Below, one piece after another: positions 41,703 to 51,493 of a stretch of 64,000 nt of DNA. Under the pieces are notes generated by a model, which did no database searches, was not told the DNA's origin, and saw only the letters and a list, made by a program, of their open reading frames with translations. Position 1 is the first letter of the stretch; each line of letters begins with the position of its first letter. The stretch lies in the NCBI GenBank assembly GCA_944472155.2, contig OX235275.1:57057228-57121227 (forward strand), written 5' to 3'. The position numbers and the translations under genes were made by a program. The DNA comes from Trichobilharzia szidati. Taxonomy: Eukaryota > Platyhelminthes > Trematoda > Strigeidida > Schistosomatidae.

Positions 41703-42560
41703 TATTATTATTCCCTTAGGTTCCGAATGGAGCATAGGGCTTCAGCGACATATCTCTACATTCTCCTATTTGATACTGTTCTATACAGCTAGCTAGCTCC
41801 ACGACTGCCCATAATCTCTCATCTCCTCCTTGCCACACGATCTCCTACATGTTACCCTTGCACCAACGCTCCACTTGTCACTTCCCATTAGGATTTCACT
41901 AAAGTGATGGCCTGCATTGCACGAGGTGTAATCTGATGGTCTTTTCAACGTTTGCCCGATCCATCTTCGTTTCCTCCTGCATATTTGTCGCACTGTCAGT
42001 TCTTGGATAGTTTGTCGCCAGATATTTTTGTTGTTAATTCTTCCTGGGTGGCATGCCGTCTTCAGTATGGAGCCAGCGAAGGCAGCTGTTGTTAAAAGCC
42101 CATAAACCTGTTGGAAATCCTGTTTGTGACACGCACGCCGATTTCCTGACCCACATAGAAGAACTGACTGACTTCACATGTGTGCTGAGAAATCAGAATC
42201 TTATTGTCTATGCTGACTAAGTGAAGCAGAAGATTTTCAAACCTGTTTCAATTCGGTGAATACATAGCTCGCCTTTCCAATTCTGTCTGCCTGGCTTTGA
42301 CATCTTCATCAATTCCGAATGCCTATTGCTGAAACCATGCTTCCTAGCCAGACAAGTGAAGCCAGGAAGTAACCTCTGTCAAATTTTTCCCGTTGATGAC
42401 GGTGATTAATGTTGGTTGTTATTGCTGTTGCTCTTGGCTGGTTATTGTTATCACCTCTGTCTTCTCTAAGTTCTGTCTTCGATGCCTGCCTGCTTCTTCC
42501 GCCCGTGAGTATTCGACTTTGTACGCCATTACACATAAACCATCTGCTGAATCCCAATTT
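41703..42560 (-). mobile_element. RTE-type retrotransposon, frameshifted 3' part
   Basis: Minus strand. 3' tail (ATTATTATT) and the complement of GCCCTATGCTCCATTCGGAACC at 41703-41745. An open piece at 41793-41993 gives MRQICRRKRRWIGQTLKRPS, TCRRSCGKEEMRDYGQSW. 42309-42572 covers the PGFDRG.. and YFLASLVWLGSMVSAIGIRN region, equivalent to YLGSIVST. Diverged relative to the other copies. Confidence 0.7.
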
Positions 42561-42569
42561 TCTAGAGTC

Positions 42570-43905
42570 CAACGTATTTCAGTCTTTTCACTCCCCATGC
42601 ACAGTCTGACACATAATCCGATCGACCACTATAAAGTACGTATGTGGTAGGCAAATATTCTATTTCTGGACCACAGGCGTATTATTAGGTGGAAAATATG
42701 GGTCATTCATAGAAAAAAGCATGAAACTAAATGAGTGGCCTAATTGTTTAGACTTCGCTGGGCTTTAGTATATATATATACCACTGATTTCTATGAATAA
42801 CGGGAAACCACTCCCATTGAACACTAATGCTTGTTAACCAGACAAACCGTAAGGCTGTTTCGTTCACCCCTGTGGCCAAGCGATCACCACCGGTTTTTCC
42901 AGTACACCATAGGGTTTCAAGTCTTTCGCTTTAAGGTTGCAGTAGTAGCAGCCGCGTGGATTTTGTGGCCAGTAGTTTCTAGCCTTTTATTCAACCTTCC
43001 GTCTTTTACCTGCTTAATTTACTGTTAATCCAGTTTTGGGGGTGCGTCATCAGGGGAGTTAACTTAGACCACCTGTGTTGTTAGCCAGTTTTCACCATTG
43101 AACCAGAAATGTGGTGCTGGCAATAGGATGATATACCAACACACAACTTCTCTCTGTGCTTTTTTGATTGCCAAATATGCCATCAAATCTATCAGGAATT
43201 TTGATTCCCAAATGGAACTATCGACAAATTCTCACCTCCAACTACGTTATTTCTAAATTGTGGGTTTGTTTCAAAAGGCAGACAAGTTAATTTGGAAGAA
43301 GATTAGCCAATGAAGGTCAACTGACCTAAAATTGCCAAAGCTTTATTGTCATTTGAAAATAAACTATTTCAGACACCATTCATAGGATTTTAATTTTTTA
43401 TTAAAGTTTGGAGATCACCAAACAATGTATATCCTCATCCTGAGCTAAGAAAATACTTTCTTCCTTAAGAAATTCGAACAAGGTGACTTTCATCTGAAAT
43501 CCCTAGGTTTTGCATCAGTGAAAGACACCGTGTATGCACGATAGAGGCATATTTCGAGCAAACTGGCTAGTGGTTAAATGCAGAAGATATATATGTATAT
43601 ATACAAAGAAGCGGTGATATTTTTCAAATTATTCAAGTGAATACATTTTCGCCACTGAGAATGCTTTTGAGCCATATCACCAGCAGTCTTGAGCAGTTGG
43701 TCCTAAGCAGCTTGTGGACCCAAACGAGGCAGCCTACACCTCCATATGCAACTCAAACCAACCGTCAAAGACTCCATGGGTTGTTGTCACATTTTGATTC
43801 GACCACCTCTAACTAGTTTGGCTGGCATAGCATAATAGTATAGTATATAGAACGATCACATCGAAATTCCTCTAACTGTTTTAGAATCATTAAAATGTTT
43901 CAAAA
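42570..43905. other. No gene recognised
   Basis: Mixed low-complexity and probably old repeat. 42890-43090 is relatively GC-rich (CAGTAGTAGCAGCCGCGTGG) but shows no conserved frame. Confidence 0.35.
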
Positions 43906-43909
43906 GAAT

Positions 43910-44560
43910 GGTTACTGAACAAAGAATATACTTTTCTATAACCTGCTCTTCATCAGGTTCTACAGTAATATATACACAATAGCAAATGAATTAGTGTTAT
44001 GCTCAACATTATTGATGTTTAAATAACACCAAATCGATAATAATAGTATCAGTGCATTACAGTTCCCTAACATCAGTATAACAATACAATGGATGAATAT
44101 CAGAGAAATTAGGAAGGATAATAACACAAATTCATGAGTTTATAGTCTCTACTGAAGGCCAGTTAGGGCAGTATTAGTGGCTGGACTTGCTTCCTTTGCA
44201 CACACAGCACTAGGTGTTTCACACGAAGCGTGATAGCCTCTGCTGCTTGGAGCATGCGGTACTTGGATATTTTTGGCAATTTATTTGATACCCGATAAAT
44301 GATTGAGAAGGATTCTTCAATACTGGCTGGCTTTGTGGGCGGTTTAGACCAGGTGGTATAATATCGGACTGTTGATGGTTTTCACTACACCTTTACTTAG
44401 CCCTACTGCGAGACGTTGCTGAGCGGGCGCGAAAAATCAAGTTCCTAGAGCGACTGCCAATATAACTTGCTCCACAGGAGAGCAGTTAAATCGGTAGAAA
44501 CAATAAGAAGTGGCTAGTCCAGGAACTTCTTTTGAAAAGGTTAAGTGGGCGTTTTTAGAC
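43910..44560 (-). mobile_element. PLE-D 3' fragment
   Basis: Minus strand: hammerhead terminus (43915-43967), 3' UTR, GIY-YIG C-terminal half (44150-44560) diverged from 51000-51290, with several frame breaks. It still shows the reversed CTCCACAGGAG/AGCAGTTAAATCGGTAG block that encodes YRFNCSCGA. Confidence 0.7.
43915..43967 (-). ncRNA. PLE-D hammerhead with intact CTGATGA and GAAA
   Basis: Minus strand: GTAGAAC, CTGATGA, an AGAGCAGGTTATA stem II region (poorly paired), GAAA, AGTATATTCT (weak stem III), TTT, GTTC. Stem I GAAC/GTTC is kept. Confidence 0.45.
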
Positions 44561-44569
44561 AATAAAATT

Positions 44570-45490
44570 TGTTTAGTATCCTACGAGTGTTTTGAAGCTA
44601 CTTAACATACTCATTATCTATTCATTTGATTTTTTTGAAAGGCGTACGGTCAAAGAATTCCTGATGTGATGTCACTCTGGTTGAAGGGATCAAACTTAAA
44701 TGTACAATATAAATGACGTTTCTGTCTTTAATGAACTTTATCAGATTATGTAAATGCATAAACGACATATTAATCATCTGATTCAAATAAATTCATATGA
44801 ATAATCGATTTTTTTTCTAATATTTCGTGATACCTTTTCTGTTTCATCAATGACATTCCGGGTTTCATGTCCAGTTTCGAGTCTAATTTATGACATTTCA
44901 GCCTTATTTATAAGGCAAGTAGCTTCTTAGACATGCTTAGGAGCTTGTCATTGTCAAAACGCATATGCTATGAACAGTGAACGACCTAGTCGACTCTCAT
45001 TAATACCAGCTAGAATACGGTAGCATAAATGTGGCTTATTTGCTCAACCTGTTCAACTTTTAATCGGTGCGACCTGTCAAAGTTGAAGTCCCAGTTGTAT
45101 CATCAGACTCGATGAAATAGGAGTTCCTCACTGTATTGAATGTGAAAGACCTGTTCCAGAAATGTATTTCAAAAAAGGGAAAACTCAAAATCGCGATCAG
45201 CAAATTAGGTCTCAACTTTGCTCACCTCTAGGAGGTTATTTCTCACCAGCTAATTTTGAAAACCGGGATCATTCACATCATTAGTGGTGTGTGTACTCAG
45301 TTTGACTCCGTTTAGAGAGCCGAATCTCTTCTAGAGATCTGAACAATAGGGCATATAGGTTAAAATATCAATGGCACGTGAAAACAAGGCCTAAGAAGAA
45401 AGACCATTGGCAAGAGAGATTCCAATGTTTCAAGCAACACTCAAATAGTTCGTGAACACTTCTATATGTACTTGAATTTCAGAAGAACCT
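44570..45490. other. No gene recognised
   Basis: AT-rich sequence; 44898 has a TTTCAG with no acceptable exon. Confidence 0.35.
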
Positions 45491-45499
45491 GATAAATAT

Positions 45500-46685
45500 T
45501 CAATTCCTAGATAAGTTAATGGAGTAGGCAGTCAGTGTAATTTCAAGCACAAAAAAGGAGTGGATAAGAAACACTTGTATTTCTGATTGCAATGACACAG
45601 AAATTGACTTCCTAAACACCACGCTCGCAGAAAACGGTTACCCGAACCGATTCATTGACAGCAAGACGAAAGATAAGCAGTCTAAACTGGTCACCGACTC
45701 AGTTCCAAAGAAAACCTTACTCATGAACTTGGAATTCGAAGGTGATCAAACTTCAGATATGCTAAAAAAAACTGTCTCTCTACATCAGTCAGTAAGACAG
45801 CCACCAGCCGCAAGTTGTTCTTCATCTCTGTAAAAAATAAGCTCCCCTGTCTGGCCGTCTCCATGTGCATCTATCTTTTCACCTACTCTTGTGGAGCAAG
45901 GAACATTCGCCGTAGACAGATGACGCTTTCCACACGGATACGAGAACATATTCCAGCAGCATAGTTTTAAAAGGGAGGAAGGAAGTGTGTGCGAAGCTCT
46001 ATTCAAGTACACACCTGATCAACTCCTGTCACGTTGCAACCCTGACCATGATTTTAAGATTATTTGCCGAATCCGTGAAAACTTGCCGCGTTTTGCTCGT
46101 TACAGACTTCTAAAGACCATGGAAGCCTTGGCCATTCATGAATTTAAGCCAGACTTTTGTGCACAAAAGAATTCTTTACAATCCCTGCTTCTGCCTTGGC
46201 TGCAAATGCATAGACATTTATTTATTTATTTTGTTTATTTAGTCATTCTATATACCTTTCCCTTATTACTATGATTATTATTATTATTCCTATTGTTATC
46301 ACTGTTCTCACTTTGATTTGTTTCCGCTCGTCCCACATGTCATTCTAAACGGAAAATCACAAATTTTTTATACCATAATGAATTCTGTCTTATATATGCC
46401 TACTAATCTATTATTTTTATACACCCTTCTCCAACATCTATGCACCTTATGTATTATTCTATATATGACATTAATTGTTTTGCCACTTGACATTTAACTA
46501 CGATTATAATCACAAACATTTTAGTTTTAATTGCATTTCATACTACTACTGTTATTATTTTATGTACTCACACCTATGATTCAATTCCCTCACCGGATAC
46601 GATTTTTTGTGAAAAAAACCTTATATATACAACTGTACAGCTTGATAATAAGTCAGTTGTTGAAAAGTCTCTTCGTTGAATATTG
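45500..46685 (+). mobile_element. Penelope-like element PLE-A, RT connector + GIY-YIG, broken
   Basis: From about 45600: LNTTLAENGYPNRFIDSKTK, VPKKTLLMNLEFEGDQTSDM (the RT-to-endonuclease connector), then the GIY-YIG block MCIYLFTYSCGARNIRRRQM, in which YVGRT is mutated, REHIPAA, a stop, and an open piece at 45987-46200 (FKIICRIRENLPRFARYRLL, KTMEALAIHEFKPDFC, LQSLLLPW). The 3' UTR with TTGCCACTTGACATTTAACT and an HHR terminus ends near 46685. Confidence 0.75.
46633..46680 (+). ncRNA. PLE-A terminal hammerhead-like motif
   Basis: GTACAGCTTGATAATAAGTC, AGTTGTTGAAAAG, TCTCTTCGTTGAATA. Core TTGATAA instead of CTGATGA; stem I CAGC pairs with GTTG only partly. Confidence 0.4.
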
Positions 46686-46689
46686 TGTT

Positions 46690-47825
46690 CTTCAATAAAA
46701 AGTAGCAGAATAGTAAAAAATTAAGCAAATTAGGAGTACAGAACAATCTTCAGTCTCACAGATTTTCAAGCAACTATCTTGTGGATAGATTGTTGAAGAA
46801 TATTGCCGGTTTATCGATATACACACAGCAAGAATAGTGATATAGATTTTTATACTACTTATAAAGACAATAGTAGTAAAAATGGTCAGAGTTGAATTTT
46901 TACGTCAATCAGTAGTCATTAAAAAAAGCAGAGTAGTATTACTGTGAAAATAAGAATGACATTTTATATCCGAATGAAAGTGGCAGAACATTAGTGATGG
47001 TAATCAAAAAATCAGAAAATTGACGAAACTAATTAGAGGTGGAACAAATGAAGGGCTACCAAACTATTAAATGTACTTACTATATGTCGGATAACACGTC
47101 GGACCGCTCCAACCCCTTTTTCGTTCTAAAAAGCACCGGGAAGGAGAGAAATCTTCTCTGAGTCCCCCATTTCACTCTTGAATATTAGTTATCAGTTTCT
47201 GATGAACTGACAGACACTTTAACATTGGAAACAGTAGGTTGCGTGTCACAGTTCCGTAGAAATGCTATCACCCATTAGGAAGCATATAGATCCCTTTTGA
47301 CGAGTCCGATACTGGATGAAACATGCAGCATAGGCTCTACTGTTGCCCACCAAAAATTATATAACAGTTTCACTTTATTGTTATCTAAGTATTGGTCCAA
47401 GGGGAAAAATATTTATATGATTTCAAAGTTTATGTCTTAATTTACTTGGATGACTGTGAATGTCCACCTTCCATAGAAGTTGTGGTATTTTTGACGTAAT
47501 ATGGCGAATGAAACTAAGAGGCTTGATGTAATCTGCAACAGTCTATCTTTTAATAAAATAGTTCAGCAAGACGACCTTTCGCTATTTAGGTCACGTTTAT
47601 CTGGCTAACAAACATTTCTGATTTATGTAACTGGTGTCAAACTACTGATATTGATGAATCAGTAGTATAGTTTATTTTGTGTGCTTTTTTAACTGCATTT
47701 GTGATATCAAGTAGCTCTGAGTGATTTTAGTTCCCAAAGTGAAGTGAAGTGAATTTAAACCCTTGACTGTAGCGATTACTATTCATTGTTCCATTCTTTT
47801 CAGAATGAAACGGTATTTCTCCATT
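46690..47825. other. No gene recognised
   Basis: AT-rich. 47095-47165 (TCGGACCGCTCCAACCCC...GGAGAGAAATCTTCTCTGAG) contains a short perfect hairpin (AGAGAAATCTTCTCT) but no further evidence. Confidence 0.35.
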
Positions 47826-47829
47826 TCAT

Positions 47830-48490
47830 TCTAACCTTTTGTAGTCTTCACTAGCTTCACAATCGTCCTAACGGATTGATAGCTGACGAAATCTCACCAC
47901 GGATACAGAGGGCTAGTTTCTCATATGCCGGTTTACTCCGCCTGTGGCGTAGACGTGATATCCAGCTATCGACCAAAGGGCGTGCTCAGTAGTCCTCTCT
48001 GTTCTCATATATGGCTGTGAGATCTGGCCATTGAGAATGTAAGATATGAAAAGACTAGCTGTCTTTTATCATAGGTGTCTGCATTCTATCTCCCGTGTGA
48101 AGTGGTATAATAGGGTGAGTAATGTTGAGGTAGGGCATTAAGTGCCAGGTAAGGAGGGGAAATCAACCGACAAGGCTATGAAGTTACGTCGACTGAGATG
48201 GTTAGGACATGTGTTACGTATGCCTGGTCATCGCCTTCCTCGATGACAGGCAGTGTTAGCTGACTGATACAGGATGGACCAGGTTGGAGAAGAGCTAGTG
48301 GTGGTCAAACCAAGACATGGCTTCATCAGTTAATGAAATCCACAACAGTTAGTTTAAGCCACGCAGGAAAAGGTAGACATCCTGGTTGGAGTCCCCGGGA
48401 CGGTAAAAGCCAATGGCTGGAGACAAATGATGATATGGCTCAAAATCATCATTCTCAATGGCTGGTGTAGATATGCTCACACCTTGTGAC
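47830..48490 (+). mobile_element. C-terminal part of a different non-LTR retrotransposon
   Basis: Across frames: FSYAGLLRLWRRRDIQLSTK, then VRSVLLYGSETWPL-like sequence near 47990-48040, RLRWLGHVLRMPGHRLPR-like sequence near 48190-48240, GGQTKTWLHQL, PGWSPRDGKSQWLET and DMAQNHHSQW. This GHVLRMP/WSPRD pattern is distinct from the RTE copies (WRRSCEEE). A CR1- or RTE-like LINE known in schistosomes is likely; I cannot assign the family. Many frame breaks. Confidence 0.65.
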
Positions 48491-48689
48491 TCATAATACC
48501 CAATAAAACTATATTGTTCTTCGTTGTTACTATTCCTTTCGCCTCATATTCCTGTCTACTGTCTCTATTTTGCATTTCTTCTACTTTCTTCTCTTGCTGT
48601 GCTACACGCAGTTTGGCGAATTGAACTGCTGCACATCGGTGCAAACTTCTATGTTGAAACCAGACGTACAGACAGCTTCGCAATCATCC

Positions 48690-49010
48690 ATTAACACTCA
48701 CCTCTTCATCACAAGATCTTCTCCATGTTACACTCTAAGTGATGCTTAATTTGTCATTTCCCTTCCGGGTTCCACTTGAGGGTGAACCTGGTGTGTAGAG
48801 TCACGCAGTGGTCTGCTCAAAGAATGTTCAATCTAGTTTTTTTCTTTTTCAGGCGCATTTGTTGAGAAATAGGGTCTCTGTTGGTTTCTCACCAGAACTT
48901 CTCATTTCTAATTGCTTCTCTCCGGCCATCTGTTCTTATTTATTGAGTCAGCAAAGGCAGCTGCCGATAAAAGTATGTGTTTAGCGGATATCACGCATTA
49001 ATTACCAGCT
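48690..49010 (-). mobile_element. Old RTE 3' fragment
   Basis: CTCTTCATCACAAGATCTTCTCCATGTTACAC...CCCTTCCGGGTTCCACTTGAG is the complement of the C-terminal RTE region (LEWNPEGK...). More diverged than the other copies; no tail seen. Confidence 0.55.
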
Positions 49011-50700
49011 TTCGAATTTCATACCAGGCTCTAAGTATTTCGATAACAAGTGATTCTCATTTTCAGCAAAAGATTTAACCATCTTTCTGATACCATATCA
49101 CTTTAGACAGAAAGCAGAAATATAGAAATTTGAAATTCCTTTCTATTGGGTAGTTAGCAGTAATTTATGGTTTCATGCTTGCCGGTAGTCATCACCAAGA
49201 TATGTCAGTCACTTCGAAGGAAGTGATATTCAGTGCATTCAGCTAAGACAACACTGAGCTATCCAGATTCATAATTAACCTCATCAAGAAACGTGGCGGA
49301 TATATTTGTAACGACAGAAGGCAAGAGTCAGGCAACAGATCATTTATTAAGGAAATCAACGCATATTTATATATTTTCATGTACATTACTATGGATATTT
49401 AAGTAAACAAACACAGTCTTCCGATTGGTTGTTTCTCACGTAAAGTTAATCTTTCATCTATTTGTGACTGTTTCTTGAATGTCAAATCCTCTATATGTTA
49501 ACTGCATCCGCCTACGCAAAGTCTGCTGTGGTCGGTTTTGAATCAATCTTTGTTCACATTTTCTCACGACAAATCTTGGGAACGTAAATATTGACGTAAA
49601 TTACTGTATACCAATTTGGCTAGTAGACAGCTCTCACCACATATTGATTAGTCACCTACGTCAAGAGTATTTTCCGAGTGCTGTTGACTTAATTCTACCA
49701 CTTAGCCTTGCTGTCGAAAGCATATAAGCATAAAATTTGAATTCCTACCTTCCTGCTAATTGCCCCAAACTGTCTTACATCAGTACAAAGATAACTACGA
49801 AGAGGAATCGGCTATTAATGCCGTTCACATTCCGAAACTCACTGATAAAATTCATTCGGAATCATGAGTAAGGACTAGAAGCATGAAAGTCTATGTAAAC
49901 GTCCAACTTTTCATATAACTCCACTAAAATACTCAGGATAACTTAAATGGCTATCTTACAGACACTTGTCTATGGCAGTGATCGAACAAATTGTTTTGTT
50001 GTATGCAAATTTTGTCTAGGCTGGTTTATCGTCACTTTCATTGCATGTTATATAATAACTGATATAGAAGTCACCTTAATCCGGTAATCTTCGTCAGAAA
50101 GACAGTCATTTTTAGCAGTAAGTAATTCCAAGATGATGATAATGCTTTGGGAGGGAAATACTATTCGAAGTCATGTCAGTGATCAATAGGAACCATGGCA
50201 ACAAGTGTTTTTTCTCATTTAAGAAACTCTGAAAGATCATTTTAACAAGGGACTAGATTAAATAGTTCAAGTAATTGATGAATTCTTGACAATGGCTATC
50301 TGGATGCAGTCAACATTTCATCTTTTAATTGTTACTGGTTCATTCTTGCGTAAAATGAAGGTGGTTACAGGAAAACATGTCAAATTTTATTACCTAAACC
50401 TCCATGATCTGCTTTCTCCATTTTGAATTTTGGTTATCACTATTTATCTCCATGATGAGCGTCTCATTCAACTTGGGACTTGTTAGCCGGATGTAGTCTG
50501 TCCCCAGTAAGTGATTATATTCCCAATCAGACTCAAGGTTATCACTTCGAAAGGCAGAGACTTATTATTGTAACCACTTAGACACAGCAGCCACTAATGG
50601 AGCCTCCATATTTATCCAAGGAGTCCATATTTCAAAATAATACTTCTGATTTCAGTCATATATATATGTATATATAAAAGCATGAAAATGTATTTATGAA
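49011..50700. other. No gene recognised
   Basis: The longest stretch here without a recognisable element (about 1.7 kb). A short block TGGGACTTGTTAGCCGGATG at 50478 resembles TGGGACTTTTCAGCCGGATA at 39723, so a low-copy repeat is present in both. Confidence 0.4.
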
Positions 50701-50707
50701 CAATTAA

Positions 50708-50765
50708 TTTTGTGTGTCGATGTCACAGCTGAAAAGACGCTCGCCGATCATGCACATGGTCCGGT
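50708..50765 (+). mobile_element. SINE-T head fragment
   Basis: TGTGTGTCGATGTCACAGCT...CTCGCCGATCATGCACATGGTCCGG, the first 50 bp of the SINE-T head, cut before the B box and joined directly to RTE endonuclease sequence. Confidence 0.6.
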
Positions 50766-50935
50766 TCTTTGGAAAAATGAGAAGATACGGCATCGAAGTG
50801 CTAGGAATCTATGAGAGCAGTTTGAATCGATGTGGACTCTCCGAATCATCAACTGGTGAGTTAGTATTCTACTCCAGTCTGGTCATCGAGACAACAACTA
50901 TGAGCACACTGAAGCAGTGAGTGGCTATCATGATT

Positions 50936-51493
50936 TATCAATTCAACTGCACTTGTGGAGCAAGTTATGTTGGCCGCTGCTCCAGGAACTTGATTTTTCG
51001 TGCTCGAGAACATATCCCACTATGGCTAAGTAAAGGTGTAGTTAAAACTATTAACAGCTCGATATTAGACCATCTGGTGCAAACCGGTCACAAAGCCAGC
51101 GTAGAAGAATCCTTCTCCATAATATACCGGGTGCCTAACAAACTACCAAAATCGTCGAAGCACCGCTTGCTCCAAACAGCAGAGGCTATTGCAATTCGCC
51201 TCAAACAACCAGTGTTCTGTGTCCAAAAGAAACAAGTCCAGCCCCTACTACTGCCCTGGCCCTCAGTAGAGACTATAAACTCATGAATTTGTACCATTAC
51301 CTTTCCTAATTCTTCTGACATTCAGTTTATTTTATGTTGATGCTGTTCAGCTGTAATTTATCAATATTATTGATTTGATGTTATTTAAACATTAATGTCG
51401 TTCATAAGACTAATTCATTCATTCATTATAATGTATATATAATTGTAGAACCTGATGATGAATTTATCGAAAAGAGTACTCTTCGTTCCGTGT
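50936..51493 (+). mobile_element. PLE-D insertion in RTE, with target-site duplication
   Basis: A 5'-truncated PLE-D: GIY-YIG open from 50921 to 51286 (MIYQFNCTCGASYVGRCSRN, RAREHIPLWLSKGVVKTINS, FSIIYRVPNKLPKSSKHRLL, AEAIAIRLKQPVFCVQKKQV), then 3' UTR and hammerhead. It is flanked by CTATCATGATT at 50925-50935 and 51494-51504; the RTE reading frame (AIMIPP) resumes across the duplication. The first 4 bp of the repeat could belong to the element, so the duplication is 7-11 bp. Confidence 0.85.
51448..51488 (+). ncRNA. PLE-D minimal hammerhead ribozyme, intact conserved core
   Basis: Stem I GAAC (51448-51451), CTGATGA (51452-51458), stem II region TGAATTTATC (GA/TC around ATTTA), GAAA (51469-51472), stem III AGA/TCT around GTAC, TTC ending at 51484, then GTTC (51485-51488) closing stem I. 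Predicted cleavage between 51484 and 51485. Minimal hammerheads at the ends of PLEs are described for several animals (Cervera and De la Pena). Confidence 0.65.
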
